DNA of 20,237 nt from Dehalococcoidia bacterium UBA1328 (GCA_002306815.1 DBTA01000037.1:172749-192985), one strand, 5' to 3'. Shown: positions 1 to 7,678, numbered from the stretch's first letter. The notes: a model not told the origin generated them from the sequence alone. A program made the numbers and translations.

Positions 1-351
1 TCCGCCGCCGCCACCGCCGCAACCACCACCACCGCAGCCACAGCCGGATGCGAAGTTAGGGTTAGAAATAACGAATCCCGAGCGCTCGAAACCTTCCACA
101 TAGTCGATGCTAGATCCTTCGAGCATTGGGGCGCTTTCGTCGTCAACGAGGGCATTTACAGTCCCCTCGACGATGGTGTCAGATTCAGACGGCTTTTCTT
201 CGAGACCAAATACGTATTCGATTCCGCCGTGGTCGCCCGTGGCAACCGCAATTCGAAGGTATTGACCTTCAGCGTCCTGTTCTTTTAGGACCTCAAGCAG
301 CTTTGTGGTTGCCGCTTCGGTGAACTCTACAACAGTCCTAGAACTGACCAT
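1..351 (-). CDS. A-type iron-sulfur carrier (HesB/IscA/ErpA-like), C-terminus off the window
   Basis: The minus strand from ATG 351 stays open to base 1, giving 117 residues without a stop; the gene continues beyond the left edge. The fold signature is clear: LRIAVATGD (32-40), the strand IEYVFGLEE, and the closing block SGFVISNPNF then CGCG (104-107). A-type carriers bind or pass an Fe-S cluster or iron through three cysteines: one in a G-C-x-G loop and two in a C-terminal CGC. Here the CGC is kept (Cys104, Cys106), but the first Cys is replaced by His41 in GDHGG. The tail has another Cys (111) within a run of glycines. A Shine-Dalgarno GGAG lies at 358-361 (minus), six bases before the ATG, supporting the start. 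It is transcribed away from the Lrp-type regulator. Family assignment is firm; whether it still carries clusters is open. Confidence 0.85.
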   Translation of the reverse strand, partial: MVSSRTVVEFTEAATTKLLEVLKEQDAEGQYLRIAVATGDHGGIEYVFGLEEKPSESDTIVEGTVNALVDDESAPMLEGSSIDYVEGFERSGFVISNPNFASGCGCGGGGCGGGGGG

Positions 352-659
352 GTGATGCTCCAGATATCCTTAATTAAAGGTCTTTTTGAGTCGTAGCTAC
401 TACTTTACGCGCGTTTTAGAGAAAAAAGTACAGATTTCGAAATGCATGCATGCGATGTGTATGTTCCACGGAATCTTTTCAGAATTTGTTGCCAAAAGAT
501 CGGAATTCGGCGGTATCATCTATTTTGTAGAATTTAAGATGTTCACTGCTCCCGGGGTAGAGACACCGTTACATTAAGACGAATTCAGGCTGCGACTGAT
601 CTGCCTGTCGGTGAAAACGACGCTCAATTCAGTGTAGACCCAGTTTACCGTTTAAAAAA
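352..659. other. Intergenic region between divergent Fe-S carrier and Lrp genes
   Basis: Just over 300 bases with no convincing gene. It must hold the promoters of both divergent genes. Visible items are the ribosome-binding GGAG of the Fe-S carrier (358-361, minus), an 8-bp palindrome TTAATTAA at 370-377, three tandem ATGC units at 442-453, and a -10-like TAGAAT at 528-533 (plus) without a good -35. A 63-codon reading frame at 386-577 has no family resemblance and is not called. Confidence 0.5.
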
Positions 660-1115
660 ATGGATAAATCTAGAATGGACGAACTCGATCGACAAATAAT
701 CACGCTACTAGAACGCAACGGACGTGCTTCTAATGCGCGTATTGCCCGCGATGTTGGAGTTAGTGAAGGCACGGTGCGCCGACGCTTGAAGCGTTTGATC
801 AACGAACAGATCATTAACGTTATTGCCCTGCCTGATCCTCGAAAACTGGGGTACAACTCTGAGGCGCTTATCGGTGTTCAAGTTGACCCGGACAAGGTTG
901 ACGATGTCGCCTCCAAGATGGCGAATCTTGAACATACTCGGTGGGTCACTATTACGACCGGAACTTATGACGTATTTGCCTGGGCAACACTGCCGAACGC
1001 AGAGTCACTCGGTCGATTCCTTCGGGATGACGTCGGTGGCATCGATGGCGTCCGACGAACCGAGACTTTCGTCAACCTTCAAGTGATGAAGCGCGAGTTC
1101 GGTATACCTGCTTAG
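660..1115 (+). CDS. Lrp/AsnC-family transcriptional regulator
   Basis: A 151-residue protein, the usual size for this family. Residues about 6-55 form the AsnC-type helix-turn-helix (MDELDRQIITLLERNG, then ARIARDVGVSEGTVRRRLKR), and residues about 68-147 form the RAM/effector-binding domain with alternating strands such as ALIGVQVDP and VTITTGTYDVFAWA. Such proteins bind DNA as dimers to octamers and respond to amino acids or other small metabolites; the ligand cannot be read here. The start is uncertain: ATG 660 has no Shine-Dalgarno and follows an A-run, and a second ATG at 675 starts at the conserved MDELD motif, so either may be used and the message may be leaderless. It precedes bioY but a terminator-like hairpin separates them. 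Regulation of bioY or of the divergent Fe-S carrier is possible by position only. Confidence 0.88.
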   Translation: MDKSRMDELDRQIITLLERNGRASNARIARDVGVSEGTVRRRLKRLINEQIINVIALPDPRKLGYNSEALIGVQVDPDKVDDVASKMANLEHTRWVTITTGTYDVFAWATLPNAESLGRFLRDDVGGIDGVRRTETFVNLQVMKREFGIPA

Positions 1116-1132
1116 TCAGATCGAACAACTCG

Positions 1133-1174
1133 AAAAGAGGCACCTAACTTTGAGTAAAGTACCTCGTTTTATTT
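1133..1174 (+). terminator. Probable Rho-independent terminator after the Lrp-type gene
   Basis: GAGGCAC (1137-1143) pairs with GTACCTC (1159-1165) with one C-A mismatch, loop of 15 bases, flanked upstream by AAAA (1133-1136) and downstream by GTTTTATTT. It starts 21 bases past the stop codon. The stem is modest, so termination may be partial. Confidence 0.5.
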
Positions 1175-1239
1175 CCACCAATGGTGCGAATCCAAATATA
1201 ATCATGTGACGTTCAAGGTGATACGCTCTAATCAATATG

Positions 1240-1322
1240 AGCACACGCTGAACTGTGAGACAGTGCTTACCGCCGACGAAACACAATGTGGCGGCCACAA
1301 CTAATCAGGTCGAACTCGACCT
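1240..1322 (+). promoter_or_regulatory. Structured leader / operator-like repeats upstream of bioY
   Basis: Several inverted repeats crowd the 100 bases before bioY: AGCAC (1240-1244) with GTGCT (1263-1267) enclosing ACTGT-GAG-ACAGT (1252-1264); CCGCC (1270-1274) with GGCGG (1290-1294); and AGGTCGA (1307-1313) with TCGACCT (1316-1322), a 7+7 repeat with a two-base centre, ending five bases before the ribosome-binding GGAG. The last looks more like a dimeric repressor site (BirA- or Lrp-type) than an RNA hairpin because the loop would be too small. The protein is not identified. Confidence 0.35.
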
Positions 1323-1336
1323 TTCTGGAGAGAGCG

Positions 1337-1969
1337 ATGCAGCAGACTGCTGTTACAGCCCATCGAACCGAACCACTTTCATTGCTTGGACCGGCTGAGC
1401 CGTCACTGCTCGAGCGCTTGGTTCCCAACGCTACTGCCTGGCAAAAATCGGCAGCTGTTGTTTTGGGAATCGTTCTCGTCTCGCTCTTTGCACAGGCACG
1501 CTTCTTCATACCTGATAATCCAGTGCCGATCACTCTTCAAGGGTTCGGAATTTTGATGCTTGGTGGAGTACTCGGTTGGCGGTTGGGAGTCACCTCGGCG
1601 GTCGGGTACTACCTGGTTGGCATGGCAGGATTCCCTGTTTTTGCCAAAGGCGGTGAAGGCTGGGACTACGTTATTCACGGTGCGACCGGCGGCTACCTGC
1701 TTGGATTTATCCTTGCAGCTGGTGTTGTCGGTTACCTCTCTCAGCGAGGCTGGAACCGTGGTCGCAGCTTATGGCCAATGATGCTTGGTTCGTTGCTCAT
1801 TTATGCACCTGCACTGGTTTGGCTGAGCGTGTTCGATTTCGGATGGCCAGCCGAAGGCAAGCTACTGTCTCAGGCTCTGTACCCTTTCCTTCCCGGTGAC
1901 ATCCTCAAGTTGATGGCTGCCGCTGCGGTTACAGGTGGTTTGTGGCGATACGCCGATAGCAAGCGGTAG
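1337..1969 (+). CDS. bioY: Biotin transporter substrate-binding subunit BioY
   Basis: A 210-residue integral membrane protein, close to the family's usual 190-200. BioY is the S component that captures biotin for an energy-coupling-factor transporter; it may also work alone. Family hallmarks are visible: ARFFIPDNPVPITLQGFG near residues 54-71, GGVLGWRLG, and YLVGMAGFPVFAKGG followed by GATGGYLLGF. About six hydrophobic spans can be seen, the first at about 38-52 and the last ending near 205. The start is set at ATG 1337 because GGAGAG lies about six bases upstream; an earlier in-frame ATG at 1286 would add 17 unlikely residues and overlap the leader repeats. No ATPase (EcfA) or EcfT gene is adjacent, so those partners must be elsewhere. 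A hairpin (CCGATT/AATCGG, 1972-1988) follows the stop. Confidence 0.93.
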   Translation: MQQTAVTAHRTEPLSLLGPAEPSLLERLVPNATAWQKSAAVVLGIVLVSLFAQARFFIPDNPVPITLQGFGILMLGGVLGWRLGVTSAVGYYLVGMAGFPVFAKGGEGWDYVIHGATGGYLLGFILAAGVVGYLSQRGWNRGRSLWPMMLGSLLIYAPALVWLSVFDFGWPAEGKLLSQALYPFLPGDILKLMAAAAVTGGLWRYADSKR

Positions 1970-1971
1970 CC

Positions 1972-1988
1972 CCGATTTACCTAATCGG
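1972..1988 (+). terminator. Hairpin between bioY and aspS
   Basis: CCGATT, loop TACCT, AATCGG: a perfect six-pair stem two bases after the bioY stop. The following bases are not a T-run, so it may be a weak terminator or a 3'-end stabiliser rather than a full stop. Confidence 0.35.
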
Positions 1989-2050
1989 CTAAATCTTGAG
2001 TGCTTCCAGCACGAGATATCACGAACTATCTGAACGAACAGGAAAATATT

Positions 2051-3850
2051 GTGTACAAAGACACGAACTGCGGAGACCCCCGTGAATCCTCGGTTGGCTC
2101 TCAGATAACTGTTGCTGGATGGGTTCATCGCCGGCGCGACCACGGAAATCTCATCTTTATCGACCTGCGAGACCGAAGCGGCCTGCTGCAAGTTGTGTTT
2201 AACCCGGAGTATGGCGATAAGGGTCATGATCTGGCGCAGAGCCTGCGCTCGGAGTGGGTTGTACAAGTAACGGGAAAGGTAGTTTCTCGACTCCCCGGTG
2301 CCGAGAATCCAGATCTTCCTACAGGACAGGTTGAATTGTCGGCAACTGACTTGACCGTCCTAAACCGCTCGATCACTCCACCGTTCGAAGTTGCCGACGA
2401 CGTTGATGTCGACCCTACGACCCGACTAAAGTACCGTTTCGTGGACCTGCGACGACCGAAGATGCAGGAAAATTTGCGACTCCGACACAAGGTTTCTCAC
2501 ATCATATGGGACTACATGTCGGAAAAAGGATTCACGCAGATTGAAACTCCGATTTTGATCAAGAGCACCCCTGAAGGTGCGCGTGACTACGTTGTTCCGA
2601 GCAGAGTCCATCCAGGTGATTTCTATGCGTTGCCACAATCGCCTCAACAACTTAAGCAGTTATTGATGGTTTCAGGTGTCGAACGCTATTTCCAGATCGC
2701 TCGTTGTTTCCGTGATGAAGATCTGCGCGCCGACCGGCAGCCAGAGCACACACAACTCGACTTCGAAATGTCATTCGTCCACCAGGACGATGTGATGGAA
2801 CTAGTCGAGGATCTGTACAAGAACATTGTTGCGGAAACAGTTCCCGACGGAGAAGTGATAACTCCGTTCCCACGACTCACTTATGCAGAGGCGATGGAGC
2901 GGTTCGGTTCAGACAAACCTGACCTTCGTTACGGGATGGAGCTCACAACAATTACCGAAACTGCTGCTAGCTCTGACGCTCGAGTCTTCCAGGTCGTGGC
3001 GTCTTCAGGCGGCACGATTCGTGGATTGGTTGCGCCAGACTGCGGAAACTATGGTCGCCGCCAGACTGACGAACTGACTGAGTTTGCTAAATCGAGTGGA
3101 GCACAAGGTCTGGTGTTCATCGCGCTGGACGTGAACGCACCGTCTATAGACGGACTCGAGGATGACCACATTAAGTCACCCCTCAAGAAATTCCTTTCAG
3201 TCGACGTCGTGAAAAAGATGGCGACTGAAATGGGAGCAGAACCCGGCGACTTGATGTTGATCGTTGCTGGCACAGACAAGCTCGTGAACACGGTTCTTTC
3301 GAACCTGCGTGGCGAGATGGCTCGACGTCTCGATCTCGCTGATCCGAAGAAAATTGCTTTTGCGTGGGTATATGACTTTCCGCTTTTCGAATGGGACGAT
3401 GAGCTGAAGAAGTATGAGCCAGCGCACCACGTATTCTCCTCGCCAAAAGCGGAGCACATGGATTACCTCGACTCCGATCCCGGAAAAGTGATTGGCACGC
3501 TGTGGGATCTTGTATGTAACGGTTCTGAAATGGGATCGGGAAGTATTCGAATCCACGACAGAGATCTGCAGGCGAAACTGTTCAACATTATTGGTTACAC
3601 CGAAGAACAGATTGCCGACCGGTTCGGACAGCTCCTTACGGCGTTTACGTATGGCGCGCCGCCTCATGGAGGCATGGGACTTGGGTTGGATCGGCTCGTC
3701 GCTATCCTCGCAGGAGAAGACGCAATCCGCGAGGTCATTGCGTTCCCGAAAACCCAGTCAGCGTTCGATCCGTTGTTCCAGGCTCCATCGAAGATTGAAG
3801 AGCAACAACTCGACGAGCTCCACTTACGCGTAGTGATGCCTAAAACGTAG
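2051..3850 (+). CDS. aspS: Aspartyl-tRNA synthetase, probably non-discriminating (Asp/Asn)
   Basis: A class IIb synthetase of about 599 residues, full bacterial length. It charges tRNA-Asp with aspartate in the cytoplasm. The OB-fold anticodon domain (1-110) carries VAGWVHRRRDHG. Motif 2 is FRDEDLRADRQPE (220-232), the QSPQQLKQ loop is at 196-203, the bacterial GAD insertion lies in the middle, and motif 3 GMGLGLDRL is near the end. The start is taken as GTG 2051, since AGGA sits seven bases upstream and the protein then aligns with family N-termini; an upstream GTG at 2000 in the same frame has no Shine-Dalgarno. His31 and Gly83 occupy the positions that, in work on the Pseudomonas enzyme, mark non-discriminating AspRS that also aspartylates tRNA-Asn. 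That implies a GatCAB amidotransferase elsewhere in the genome, which is inference. Confidence 0.96.
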   Translation: MYKDTNCGDPRESSVGSQITVAGWVHRRRDHGNLIFIDLRDRSGLLQVVFNPEYGDKGHDLAQSLRSEWVVQVTGKVVSRLPGAENPDLPTGQVELSATDLTVLNRSITPPFEVADDVDVDPTTRLKYRFVDLRRPKMQENLRLRHKVSHIIWDYMSEKGFTQIETPILIKSTPEGARDYVVPSRVHPGDFYALPQSPQQLKQLLMVSGVERYFQIARCFRDEDLRADRQPEHTQLDFEMSFVHQDDVMELVEDLYKNIVAETVPDGEVITPFPRLTYAEAMERFGSDKPDLRYGMELTTITETAASSDARVFQVVASSGGTIRGLVAPDCGNYGRRQTDELTEFAKSSGAQGLVFIALDVNAPSIDGLEDDHIKSPLKKFLSVDVVKKMATEMGAEPGDLMLIVAGTDKLVNTVLSNLRGEMARRLDLADPKKIAFAWVYDFPLFEWDDELKKYEPAHHVFSSPKAEHMDYLDSDPGKVIGTLWDLVCNGSEMGSGSIRIHDRDLQAKLFNIIGYTEEQIADRFGQLLTAFTYGAPPHGGMGLGLDRLVAILAGEDAIREVIAFPKTQSAFDPLFQAPSKIEEQQLDELHLRVVMPKT

Positions 3851-3881
3851 CACCACGCATACGTGTAGCCGCTCGGGAATT

Positions 3882-3901
3882 TTGGGGTTCCGAACCGCCA
3901 A
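3882..3901. repeat. Imperfect palindrome between aspS and tig
   Basis: GGTTC (3886-3890) and GAACC (3892-3896) around a single C, with flanking TTGG and CCAA matching apart from one extra base. The centre is too tight for a good RNA loop, so a protein-binding site is as likely as a terminator stem. Confidence 0.3.
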
Positions 3902-3909
3902 CCCTGAGT

Positions 3910-3915
3910 TACAAT
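3910..3915 (+). promoter_or_regulatory. Candidate -10 box (TACAAT) for tig-clpP-clpX
   Basis: TACAAT differs from TATAAT in one base and lies in the only sizeable gap before tig. The best -35 at 16-base spacing is TTCCGA, which is poor, so the call rests on the -10 alone. Confidence 0.35.
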
Positions 3916-3929
3916 TTATTCGTAACAAC

Positions 3930-3955
3930 GAGCGCCACGCGGCGCTCCTTTCATT
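3930..3955 (+). terminator. Strong GC hairpin, terminator or leader attenuator before tig
   Basis: GAGCGCC (3930-3936), loop ACGC, GGCGCTC (3941-3947), then CTTTCATT. Seven G/C-rich pairs followed by a short T-rich run look like an intrinsic terminator of aspS. It lies downstream of the candidate -10 at 3910, so it could instead sit in the tig leader and attenuate it. Confidence 0.5.
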
Positions 3956-4021
3956 CACAGGGTTGCACCGCAAGCGCCGGGTTCTTGGTGCTATTGCGAA
4001 TTAATTTGTCCGGAGACTGCG

Positions 4022-5449
4022 TTGAAATTTACTCGCGACGATGGTGAAAACCGTCAGGCAGTTCTTCACATTGAAGTAGAAGAAGATCGTGTGGAGAAAC
4101 ATCTCCAGCGAGCGCACCAGAAGGTTTCGGCGCGCGTAAATATTCCTGGATTCCGAAAGGGCAAGGCTCCTCGCTCGATCGTGGAGCAGTTTGTCGGGAG
4201 AGAATACCTTCTTGAAGAAGCCTTGGAGACTCTCGTTCCCGAAGCGGTGGGTGTTGCGGTTGAAGAGTCAGACATTCCTTCAACTCACACTCCTCCGCTA
4301 ATCAATGTTGTTGAGCGTGAGCCGATCGTGAAGATAGACGCCACCGTTGCTCTACCACCTGTTGCAAAGCTCGGTGACTATAAGAAGCTCAAGTTTGATG
4401 ATGAGCTTGAAGCTGTGACTGATGAGCAGATCGAAGAACAGTTAACGCAGATTCAGGAATCGCAGGCAACCTGGGAGCCTGTGAAGCGCGCAGCGAAGTT
4501 GGGTGACATGTTGACGTTGTCGACCAAGGGATTGGTCGAAGGCCAAGAGTTCGCGAATGTTGACGGTGGAGATTTTGTTGTCGAAGAAGGCAGCATGAAT
4601 CCCGTTCCAGGATTCTCAGAGCAGTTGGTTGGCCTCAAGGCTGAAGGTTCAAAGGAATTCGATATCGAAATTCCCGGCGACTACCCGAACGATCAGTTCG
4701 CTGGCAAGACTGCAAACTTCACTGTTGAGGTCGTTGAAGTAAAGAAGAAGAACCTCCCCAAGATCACCAATGCTCTTGCAGCTTCACTGGGAGAAGACTT
4801 CACGACGGCTGCGGAATTGCGTACCCGGATTAGCGATAATCTCGAAGCGCAAGCAAAGGACAATTTGCGAAGATCGCTGGAAGAAAAGATTATCGACGCA
4901 CTGGTGGAAGATGCAGAGTTTGAAGTGTCGCCAATGATCATTGAACACGAGGCAGAACATGTTCTCGAGGATCAGCAGCGACAGCTTGCGCAGTACAACA
5001 TCGACCTCCAGCAGTACATGCAGGGAATTGGCAAGACGAACGAAGAGATCGTTGCTGAGGCCAAGGATTCTGCAGAACTTCGCCTGAAGCGGATGCTTGT
5101 TGTTGACACGTTGGCGGAAGACACAGGCGCCTCTGCAAGCGACGAGGAAGTAACTGCCGAAATTGCGTTGATGCAACAAATGCCCCAGTACGCAAACGAG
5201 AGTTTGGACACAGATAAAGCGCGTGAAGCGGTTCAGCGGATACTGCGTCGACGAAGCGCTATTGATCAAGTAATCGAAATCACTCACCAACCCCAGGCCG
5301 CTAATAAAGCCTCGGCGAAGAAATCGACCGCAACCAAGAATAAAACTGCTGCAAAGGCGAAGGCGAAAGCCAAGCCAGCTGCAAAGAAAAAATCGGCCAG
5401 CACTGCGAAGGCGAAATCCACCCGCACTGCCGCCAAGAGCGAAAATTAG
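4022..5449 (+). CDS. tig: Trigger factor (ribosome-bound chaperone) with Lys/Ala-rich tail
   Basis: A 475-residue trigger factor; most are about 430. It docks at the ribosome exit tunnel and shields nascent chains. The ribosome-binding motif GFRKGKAP is at 43-50. The FKBP-type peptidyl-prolyl isomerase domain spans about 160-245 (KLGDMLTLSTKG, then PVPGFSEQLVGLKAEG), and the helical C-terminal chaperone arms follow to about 419. The start is TTG 4022: GGAG at 4012-4015 gives a six-base spacer and the protein begins at the conserved strand. Residues about 420-475 are a low-complexity tail of Lys, Ala, Ser and Thr resembling histone H1 tails, which is not part of the standard fold and likely binds RNA or DNA by charge. 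The gene heads a tight tig-clpP-clpX cluster, with 28 bases before the clpP ATG. Confidence 0.95.
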   Translation: MKFTRDDGENRQAVLHIEVEEDRVEKHLQRAHQKVSARVNIPGFRKGKAPRSIVEQFVGREYLLEEALETLVPEAVGVAVEESDIPSTHTPPLINVVEREPIVKIDATVALPPVAKLGDYKKLKFDDELEAVTDEQIEEQLTQIQESQATWEPVKRAAKLGDMLTLSTKGLVEGQEFANVDGGDFVVEEGSMNPVPGFSEQLVGLKAEGSKEFDIEIPGDYPNDQFAGKTANFTVEVVEVKKKNLPKITNALAASLGEDFTTAAELRTRISDNLEAQAKDNLRRSLEEKIIDALVEDAEFEVSPMIIEHEAEHVLEDQQRQLAQYNIDLQQYMQGIGKTNEEIVAEAKDSAELRLKRMLVVDTLAEDTGASASDEEVTAEIALMQQMPQYANESLDTDKAREAVQRILRRRSAIDQVIEITHQPQAANKASAKKSTATKNKTAAKAKAKAKPAAKKKSASTAKAKSTRTAAKSEN

Positions 5450-5477
5450 ACTTTTACTCCTTGTGAGGGCATTGAAT

Positions 5478-6158
5478 ATGACATCAGGACTCATCAAACC
5501 AGACAACTTCGGCGAAGGAACCGCCCCGCAGGGCAAGGACAGTCCATTCCTGCAGCTGCCAGAGTCCATTGTTCCAATGGTTATTGAAACAGGCGCACGA
5601 GGCGAGCGAGCATACGACATCTACTCACTGCTCCTGAAGGAACGAATTGTGTTCCTCGGCACACCGATCAATGCTCAGGTAGCGAACTTGATCGTTGCGC
5701 AGATCCTATTCTTGGCTCGTGAGGATCCAGAGAAAGACATCAACCTGTACATCAACTCACCCGGCGGTGAGGTGTACTCGGGAATGGCGATTTACGACAC
5801 GATGCAGTTCGTGCCGTGTGATGTTGCGACTTTCTCGGTTGGTCTCTGCGCAAGCATGGGAACAGTGCTGCTTACCGCTGGTGCCGCTGGCAAGCGGTAC
5901 ACAATGCCGAACTCGACTATTCACATGCACCAGCCTTTGAGCGGTACTCAAGGTCAGGCTTCGGACATTGAGATTCACGCCCGCGAAACACTCCGAATCC
6001 AGGACCGCCTCCGCCAGATTATTGCTGACCATACGGGTCAATCTTATGAGCGCATAGCGCGAGACTCTGACCGTGATTTCTGGTTGAATGCAGAGCAGGC
6101 GGCTGAATACGGACTCGTAGATGAAGTACTGAAGCCAGAATCTCTAAGCACTGAGTAG
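5478..6158 (+). CDS. clpP: ATP-dependent Clp protease proteolytic subunit
   Basis: A 226-residue serine protease that stacks as two heptameric rings and degrades proteins fed in by ClpX or similar ATPases. The catalytic triad is present: Ser126 in GLCASMG, His151 in MHQP, and Asp200 in the RDSDRDFWL segment. The oxyanion-loop glycines INSPGGEVYSG are at 92-102. The start is ATG 5478, with GAGGG eight bases upstream; an in-frame GTG at 5463 would add five residues and lies on the ribosome-binding sequence. The N-terminus is longer than in E. coli ClpP before processing, with about 30 residues ahead of the PMVIETGARGERAYDIYS block, so self-cleavage of a propeptide is likely. It sits between tig and clpX, matching its partner ATPase. 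Confidence 0.97.
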   Translation: MTSGLIKPDNFGEGTAPQGKDSPFLQLPESIVPMVIETGARGERAYDIYSLLLKERIVFLGTPINAQVANLIVAQILFLAREDPEKDINLYINSPGGEVYSGMAIYDTMQFVPCDVATFSVGLCASMGTVLLTAGAAGKRYTMPNSTIHMHQPLSGTQGQASDIEIHARETLRIQDRLRQIIADHTGQSYERIARDSDRDFWLNAEQAAEYGLVDEVLKPESLSTE

Positions 6159-6228
6159 AGCCTTTTACGTCACTCCTAAAGTTCACTTAGACGTACGGCA
6201 ACATCGAAGTAGGCTAGGCACTCAACAA

Positions 6229-7536
6229 ATGACGACAGATCAGACAAACGGCGGCGGTGGCGACGGTACTCAGACCGTAGAAGCCTATTCTTGCTCGTTC
6301 TGTGGGAAGCCACAGGAAAGCGTTCGAAGGCTAATTGCAGGTCCGTCAAAAATATTCATTTGTAATGAGTGCGTTGGCAGGTGCCAGCAGATCATTGCTG
6401 ATGACCAACCGATTGTTAAGCCTCACCAGAACCCGACCACTCCACGTGACATGTTCGAATTGCTCAATGAGTATGTGATCGGGCAGGAGCGCGCCAAGCG
6501 GGTTATCTCGGTTGGTGTGTACAACCACTACAAGCGAATCTGGTTCGGAACTGAAGACCCTGATGTTGAGCTTCAGAAGACTAACGTAATGCTTGTTGGC
6601 CCGACCGGTTGCGGTAAGACTCATTTGGCTCAGACGTTGGCACGAATTCTTGATGTCCCGTTCGCCATTACCGACGCAACTTCACTGACAGAAGCTGGTT
6701 ACGTTGGTGAGGACGTTGAGAACATTCTCCTCCGTTTGATACAGGACGCTGAGTTCGACATTGCTCGGGCTGAGCAGGGCATTATCTACATCGACGAAAT
6801 CGACAAGATTGCGCGAAAATCTGCCAACCCGTCAATCACTCGAGACGTTTCGGGTGAAGGTGTTCAGCAGGCTCTCCTCAAGATCCTCGAAGGTGCAGTT
6901 GTAAACGTTCCGCCACAAGGTGGTCGCAAACACCCGCACCAGGAGTTCTTGCAGATCGACACCTCGAATATCATGTTCATTCTCGGTGGGGCATTCGATG
7001 GGCTCGGGGAGATTATCAAGGGTCGACAGACCAAAGATGCGACCTCGATCGGATTCAATTCGATTAGCAAACCAACGGAAGAAGAGTTGGCCGACTTTAC
7101 AGCTGTGGAGCCCGGTGACTTGCTCAACTTTGGATTTATTCCTGAGTTCATTGGTCGTGTGCCGCTGGTTGTAGGTCTTTCCGATCTCAATCACGAAGAG
7201 TTGATTCAAGTTTTGACCGAGCCGAAGAACGCTCTAGTACGCCAGTACGAGGCCTTGTTCAAGATGGACGGTGTCGAACTTGAGTTCTCTAAGGGTGCAC
7301 TTGATGCAACCGCTGAGCTTTCGCATGAACGGCGTGCAGGTGCCCGTGGTTTGAGGTCGATTGTAGAAGAGCTTCTCGTTGACGTGATGTACGAGCTTCC
7401 ATCGATGGAGGGTGTGAAGAAGTGCATCATCATCAAGGAAGCGGTGACAGATAACGCCTGGCCTCAGTTACTCGATGCGGATGGCAACCGACTCGATGGT
7501 GACCTGCCAGATGGCAAGCACACCGTGGCTGCATAA
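6229..7536 (+). CDS. clpX: ATP-dependent Clp protease ATP-binding subunit ClpX
   Basis: A 435-residue AAA+ unfoldase of normal length. It recognises tagged substrates, unfolds them and threads them into ClpP. The N-terminal zinc domain has four cysteines (22, 25, 45, 48) for dimerisation and adaptor binding. The ATPase core has Walker A GPTGCGKT (124-131), the pore loop GYVGED (157-162), Walker B IIYIDEID (185-192) and the sensor-2 motif GARGLRS (371-377). The IGF loop needed for docking to ClpP is present at 274-276, so a working ClpXP complex with the gene just upstream is expected. A glycine-rich patch (8-11) precedes the zinc domain. The ATG has only a weak upstream AGG. A strong terminator follows the stop. 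Confidence 0.98.
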   Translation: MTTDQTNGGGGDGTQTVEAYSCSFCGKPQESVRRLIAGPSKIFICNECVGRCQQIIADDQPIVKPHQNPTTPRDMFELLNEYVIGQERAKRVISVGVYNHYKRIWFGTEDPDVELQKTNVMLVGPTGCGKTHLAQTLARILDVPFAITDATSLTEAGYVGEDVENILLRLIQDAEFDIARAEQGIIYIDEIDKIARKSANPSITRDVSGEGVQQALLKILEGAVVNVPPQGGRKHPHQEFLQIDTSNIMFILGGAFDGLGEIIKGRQTKDATSIGFNSISKPTEEELADFTAVEPGDLLNFGFIPEFIGRVPLVVGLSDLNHEELIQVLTEPKNALVRQYEALFKMDGVELEFSKGALDATAELSHERRAGARGLRSIVEELLVDVMYELPSMEGVKKCIIIKEAVTDNAWPQLLDADGNRLDGDLPDGKHTVAA

Positions 7537-7566
7537 GTTCTAAACGCTGTGCTTAGATAGTGAAAA

Positions 7567-7600
7567 CGAAAACCCTCGACGCATCGCCGAGGTTTTTTTA
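7567..7600. terminator. Bidirectional Rho-independent terminator after clpX
   Basis: CCTCG (7574-7578) and CGAGG (7588-7592) form the stem, followed on the plus strand by TTTTTTT and on the minus strand by GTTTTCGTTTTC. It ends the tig-clpP-clpX transcript and can also stop leftward transcription from the purN side. Confidence 0.8.
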
Positions 7601-7649
7601 TCAGGTTGTTGGAAAAACTCGAGTCGAACAACTTCGCTACAACTCTGCT

Positions 7650-7678
7650 TTGTCCGTATAGGTAGTAAGAGTTATGTT
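7650..7678 (+). promoter_or_regulatory. Candidate promoter upstream of the small membrane-protein ORF
   Basis: TTGTCC (7650-7655), 17-base spacer, TATGTT (7673-7678); each hexamer matches four of six consensus bases. The 8-base direct repeat GTATAGGT occurs at 7656-7663 (in the spacer) and 7685-7692 (near the expected transcription start), 29 bases apart. The surrounding 7601-7802 holds no other gene. Confidence 0.35.

Noticed and set aside
442..453. ATGCATGCATGC as a tandem-repeat locus
   Set aside because: Only three 4-base units; too short to call a repeat locus.
386..577. 63-codon plus-strand frame in the first intergenic gap
   Set aside because: No domain, no ribosome-binding site, and odd composition with Met- and Cys-rich chance repeats of ATGC.
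1286..1336. Upstream ATG start for bioY
   Set aside because: The extension has no ribosome-binding site and lies over the leader repeats; ATG 1337 has a good one.
4784..5620. 278-codon minus-strand frame opposite trigger factor and clpP
   Set aside because: It lies antisense to two clear genes, lacks any domain and results from codon bias on the other strand.
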